Both the position numbers and the translations under genes were made by a program. Of a DNA stretch of 64,000 nt, positions 62,076-64,000 are shown piece after piece. Below the pieces are notes generated by a model. It was not told where the DNA came from and did not search any database. It was given only the letters and a program-made list of their open reading frames with translations. This DNA is from Streptomyces venezuelae (GTDB lineage: Bacteria; Actinomycetota; Actinomycetes; Streptomycetales; Streptomycetaceae), in the NCBI RefSeq assembly GCF_008642315.1, contig NZ_CP029192.1:7936001-8000000 (forward strand), written 5' to 3'. Numbering within the stretch: position 1 is the stretch's first letter; each line of letters opens with the position of its first letter.

Positions 62076-63275
62076 GTGCCCCGCAACCTCACGCGCACCC
62101 CGGTCGGCATCGTCGGCGCGGGCCCGGCCGGCCTCATGCTCTCCCATCTGCTGGCCCGCGCGGGCATCGACTCCGTCGTGGTCGACAACCGCACGCGAGC
62201 GGAGATAGAGGGCACCAGCCGGGCGGGCATCCTCGAGGCGGACAGCGTCCGGCTCCTGACGGACACCGGGGTCTGTGACCGCGTGCTGCGCGACGGGGAG
62301 CGGCACGACGGCATCGAGCTGCGCTTCGGGGGCACCGGCCACCGCATCGACTTCCAGGGACTCGTCGGGGAGAGCGTATGGCTCTACCCGCAGACCGACG
62401 TGTTCACCGACCTCGCCGACGCCCGCGAGCGCGACGGCGCGGACGTGCGCTTCGGCATCACGGGCACCCGAGTCGTCGACCTGACGACGGACCACCCCGG
62501 CATCCTGTTCGAGGACGCCGACGGGCGGCCCGGCGAGGTGCGGTGCGAGATCCTGGTCGGCGCCGACGGAGCGCACGGCGTGTGCAGGACCGCGGTGCCC
62601 GAGGCATCCCGTACGCACTACTTCCGCGCGTACCCCTTCGCCTGGTTCGGCATCCTCGTCGAGGCGCCGCCCAGCGCCGCCGAACTCGTCTACACCCACT
62701 CCGAGCGGGGCTTCGCCCTCATCAGCCGGCGCACCGACACCGTGCAGCGCATGTACTTCCAGTGCGACCCCGACGAGGACCCCGCGGACTGGTCCGACGA
62801 CCGGATCTGGACGGAACTTCAGGCCAGGGTGGCCGGAGCGGACGGCTTCTCCCTCAAGGAGGGACCCGTCACCGACCGCTCGGTCCTCAGGTTCCGCAGC
62901 CTGGTGTGCGACCCCCTGCGCTACGGCAACATGCTGCTGGCCGGCGACGCCGCCCACACCGTCCCGCCCACCGGCGCCAAGGGACTCAACCTCGCCCTCG
63001 CCGACGTACGGGTGCTCGCCGAAGCGGTGGAGAGCGCCGTCCGCACGGGTGACCGCGCCGCCCTCGACACGTACGGCCCCCGGGCGCTGCGCCGCGTCTG
63101 GAGGGCCCAGCACTTCTCCTACTGGATGACGTCGATGCTGCACCGGCTGCCCGACGCCACCGACTTCGACACGCGCCGCCAGCTGGGCGAGCTGGCCGCC
63201 GTGACGGGTTCCGCCGCCGGGTCCGCGTACCTCGCGGAGGCCTACACCGGGTGCGGAGCCCTGCCCTCTCTGTGA
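62076..63275 (+). CDS. pobA: 4-hydroxybenzoate 3-monooxygenase
   Basis: Flavoprotein aromatic hydroxylase, 399 aa from GTG 62076 (GAAGGGAC upstream). Converts 4-hydroxybenzoate to protocatechuate with NADPH and O2. FAD motif VGIVGAGPAGLMLSHLLARA, then RAGILEADSVRLLTDTGV, the DG motif LVGADGAHGVCRT, and GDAAHTVPPTGAKGLNLALAD. The pattern YFRAYPFAWFGILVEAPPS is characteristic of PobA rather than salicylate or phenol hydroxylases. Length matches the family (about 394). No beta-ketoadipate genes are adjacent in this window. Confidence 0.88.
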   Translation: MPRNLTRTPVGIVGAGPAGLMLSHLLARAGIDSVVVDNRTRAEIEGTSRAGILEADSVRLLTDTGVCDRVLRDGERHDGIELRFGGTGHRIDFQGLVGESVWLYPQTDVFTDLADARERDGADVRFGITGTRVVDLTTDHPGILFEDADGRPGEVRCEILVGADGAHGVCRTAVPEASRTHYFRAYPFAWFGILVEAPPSAAELVYTHSERGFALISRRTDTVQRMYFQCDPDEDPADWSDDRIWTELQARVAGADGFSLKEGPVTDRSVLRFRSLVCDPLRYGNMLLAGDAAHTVPPTGAKGLNLALADVRVLAEAVESAVRTGDRAALDTYGPRALRRVWRAQHFSYWMTSMLHRLPDATDFDTRRQLGELAAVTGSAAGSAYLAEAYTGCGALPSL

Positions 63276-63332
63276 GGATGACCGAAGGTCGTGATCATCG
63301 GTTCGGGCAGCAGGAAAGGCGAGGTCAGCGGT

Positions 63333-63776
63333 ATGGCGGCTTACGACGGCTCGCACCCGCAGGGATGGCAGCAACCGCAACCGCAGCAGCCGCCGTCCGG
63401 GGCGGCCCCCGGCCGGGGCCTCGCCATCGCGGCGCTCGTCCTCGGCATCCTCGCCTGCGTGCTGTTCTGGACGGTCGTGGGCGGCGTCCTGCTGGGACTG
63501 CTCGCCGTGATCCTCGGCATCGTCGCCGCGGTGCGGGCGCGCCGCGGCCGGGCGGGCGGCCGGGGCATGGCCATCACCGGGGTCGTCCTCGGCCTGCTCG
63601 GACTGATCGCTTCGGCGCTGATCATCGCCCTGGGCGTGTCGATCCTGAACTCGGACTCGGCGCAGACCTTCAAGGAGTGCATGAAGGACGCCGACAGCCA
63701 GGACGGCCGCCGCGACTGCGAGAAGAAGTTCAAGAAGGAATTCGAGAAGGACTGGGACCGGGAAGTCGGGAACTGA
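63333..63776 (+). CDS. DUF4190-type small membrane protein
   Basis: 147 aa from ATG 63333 (GAGG about 9 nt upstream); an upstream in-frame start at 63291 has no support. Gln/Pro-rich N-terminus (QQPQPQQPPSGAAPG) is followed by two hydrophobic segments (AIAALVLGILACVLFWTVVG and MAITGVVLGLLGLIASALII) with a basic RARRGRAGGRG linker. The C-terminal extracellular-like tail is Lys/Glu-rich with two Cys. Typical of Streptomyces DUF4190 proteins; function unknown. Confidence 0.78.
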   Translation: MAAYDGSHPQGWQQPQPQQPPSGAAPGRGLAIAALVLGILACVLFWTVVGGVLLGLLAVILGIVAAVRARRGRAGGRGMAITGVVLGLLGLIASALIIALGVSILNSDSAQTFKECMKDADSQDGRRDCEKKFKKEFEKDWDREVGN

Positions 63777-63818
63777 TCGTCCCGCCCTCCCCGGCCCCAG
63801 CCCCGGGAGCAGCACGGC

Positions 63819-64000
63819 TCACGGGTAGGAGACCACCGTCGACGGCACCGTGGAGCTGCCCGACGTGGCGGAACCGGTGTCGTTGATGACGTGCTCGTAC
63901 TGGCCCATGCCTCCGAGCGACACGACCAGCAGATCGTGGAACGTGACGCCGGGCGTCCGCGGGGCGGCGAACCCGTGGTCCTGACGGATCGAGGGATCCG
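63819..64000 (-). CDS. C-terminal fragment of a secreted protein, cut by the window edge
   Basis: About 60 residues, ending HDLLVVSLGGMGQYEHVIND followed by TGSATSGSSTVPSTVVSYP and a TGA stop at 63819-63821. The Ser/Thr/Pro-rich end and GGMGQYEHVIND segment remind me of secreted Streptomyces glycoside hydrolase/pectate-lyase-superfamily proteins. The start lies beyond the window, so the assignment is tentative. Confidence 0.6.
   Translation of the reverse strand, partial: DPSIRQDHGFAAPRTPGVTFHDLLVVSLGGMGQYEHVINDTGSATSGSSTVPSTVVSYP

Overview
The window is chromosomal DNA of a high-GC actinomycete, almost certainly a Streptomyces. Evidence: strong G/C third-position bias, many GTG and some TTG starts, ATGA/GTGA stop-start overlaps, AGGAGG-type ribosome sites, and typical Streptomyces secreted proteins and small membrane proteins. 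I see no transposase, integrase, phage gene, rRNA or CRISPR array. The layout looks like the accessory or arm-proximal part of the chromosome: short, mostly unrelated operons.

Region by region. 1-3.6 kb: quaternary-amine (choline/glycine betaine/carnitine) ABC transporter with a convergent CBS-domain ATPase. 3.7-6.7 kb: lutABC, L-lactate oxidation. 6.8-7.5 kb: decayed pieces of a rhamnulokinase gene and a rhamnose-binding-protein gene, suggesting a lost L-rhamnose locus. 7.5-12.3 kb: S33 peptidase, PIG-L deacetylase, crotonase, SDR and ProC-like reductase. 12.3-16.9 kb: choline-to-glycine-betaine operon (aldehyde dehydrogenase, GMC oxidase, APC permease). 17.1-22.9 kb: GNAT, divergent CPYC flavoprotein / HTH-cupin regulator pair, and a quinone reductase plus two acyl-CoA dehydrogenases. 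23.0-28.2 kb: five-gene peptide/nickel-type ABC importer. 28.2-35.3 kb: DeoR-controlled catabolic operon (MFS, two FGGY kinases, histidine phosphatase, 2-hydroxyacid dehydrogenase). 35.4-45.8 kb: mostly exported proteins (phosphodiesterase-like, beta-propeller-like, phosphodiester glycosidase, L,D-transpeptidase, SpaA-fold surface protein, GH16, FG-GAP).

The most unusual part is 45.8-61.1 kb. A promoter with GntR/DasR-like operator palindromes precedes a tightly coupled five-gene set (PhyH dioxygenase, glycosyltransferase-like protein, ornithine-decarboxylase-fold PLP enzyme, GNAT, MFS exporter). This looks like an undescribed small-molecule pathway. Next is an AurF-like diiron oxygenase with its FprB-type ferredoxin/NADPH reductase, behind a 15-bp inverted-repeat operator. 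On the minus strand lies a probable undescribed RiPP locus: a 52-57 residue precursor whose C-terminus repeats GCISATxK, then a PaaK-like adenylating enzyme, a GRDP/DUF1399-like protein and an M24 peptidase. Directly after it is a tRNA-Gly-like gene with GUGC in place of GTPsiC and an abnormal anticodon loop, as in staphylococcal cell-wall tRNA-Gly. Upstream is a SulP transporter with beta-carbonic anhydrase.

The right end has a P-loop kinase, 4-hydroxybenzoate hydroxylase (pobA), a DUF4190-type membrane protein and the C-terminal fragment of a secreted protein that runs off the window. Functions are read from motifs and family knowledge only. No database search was possible.
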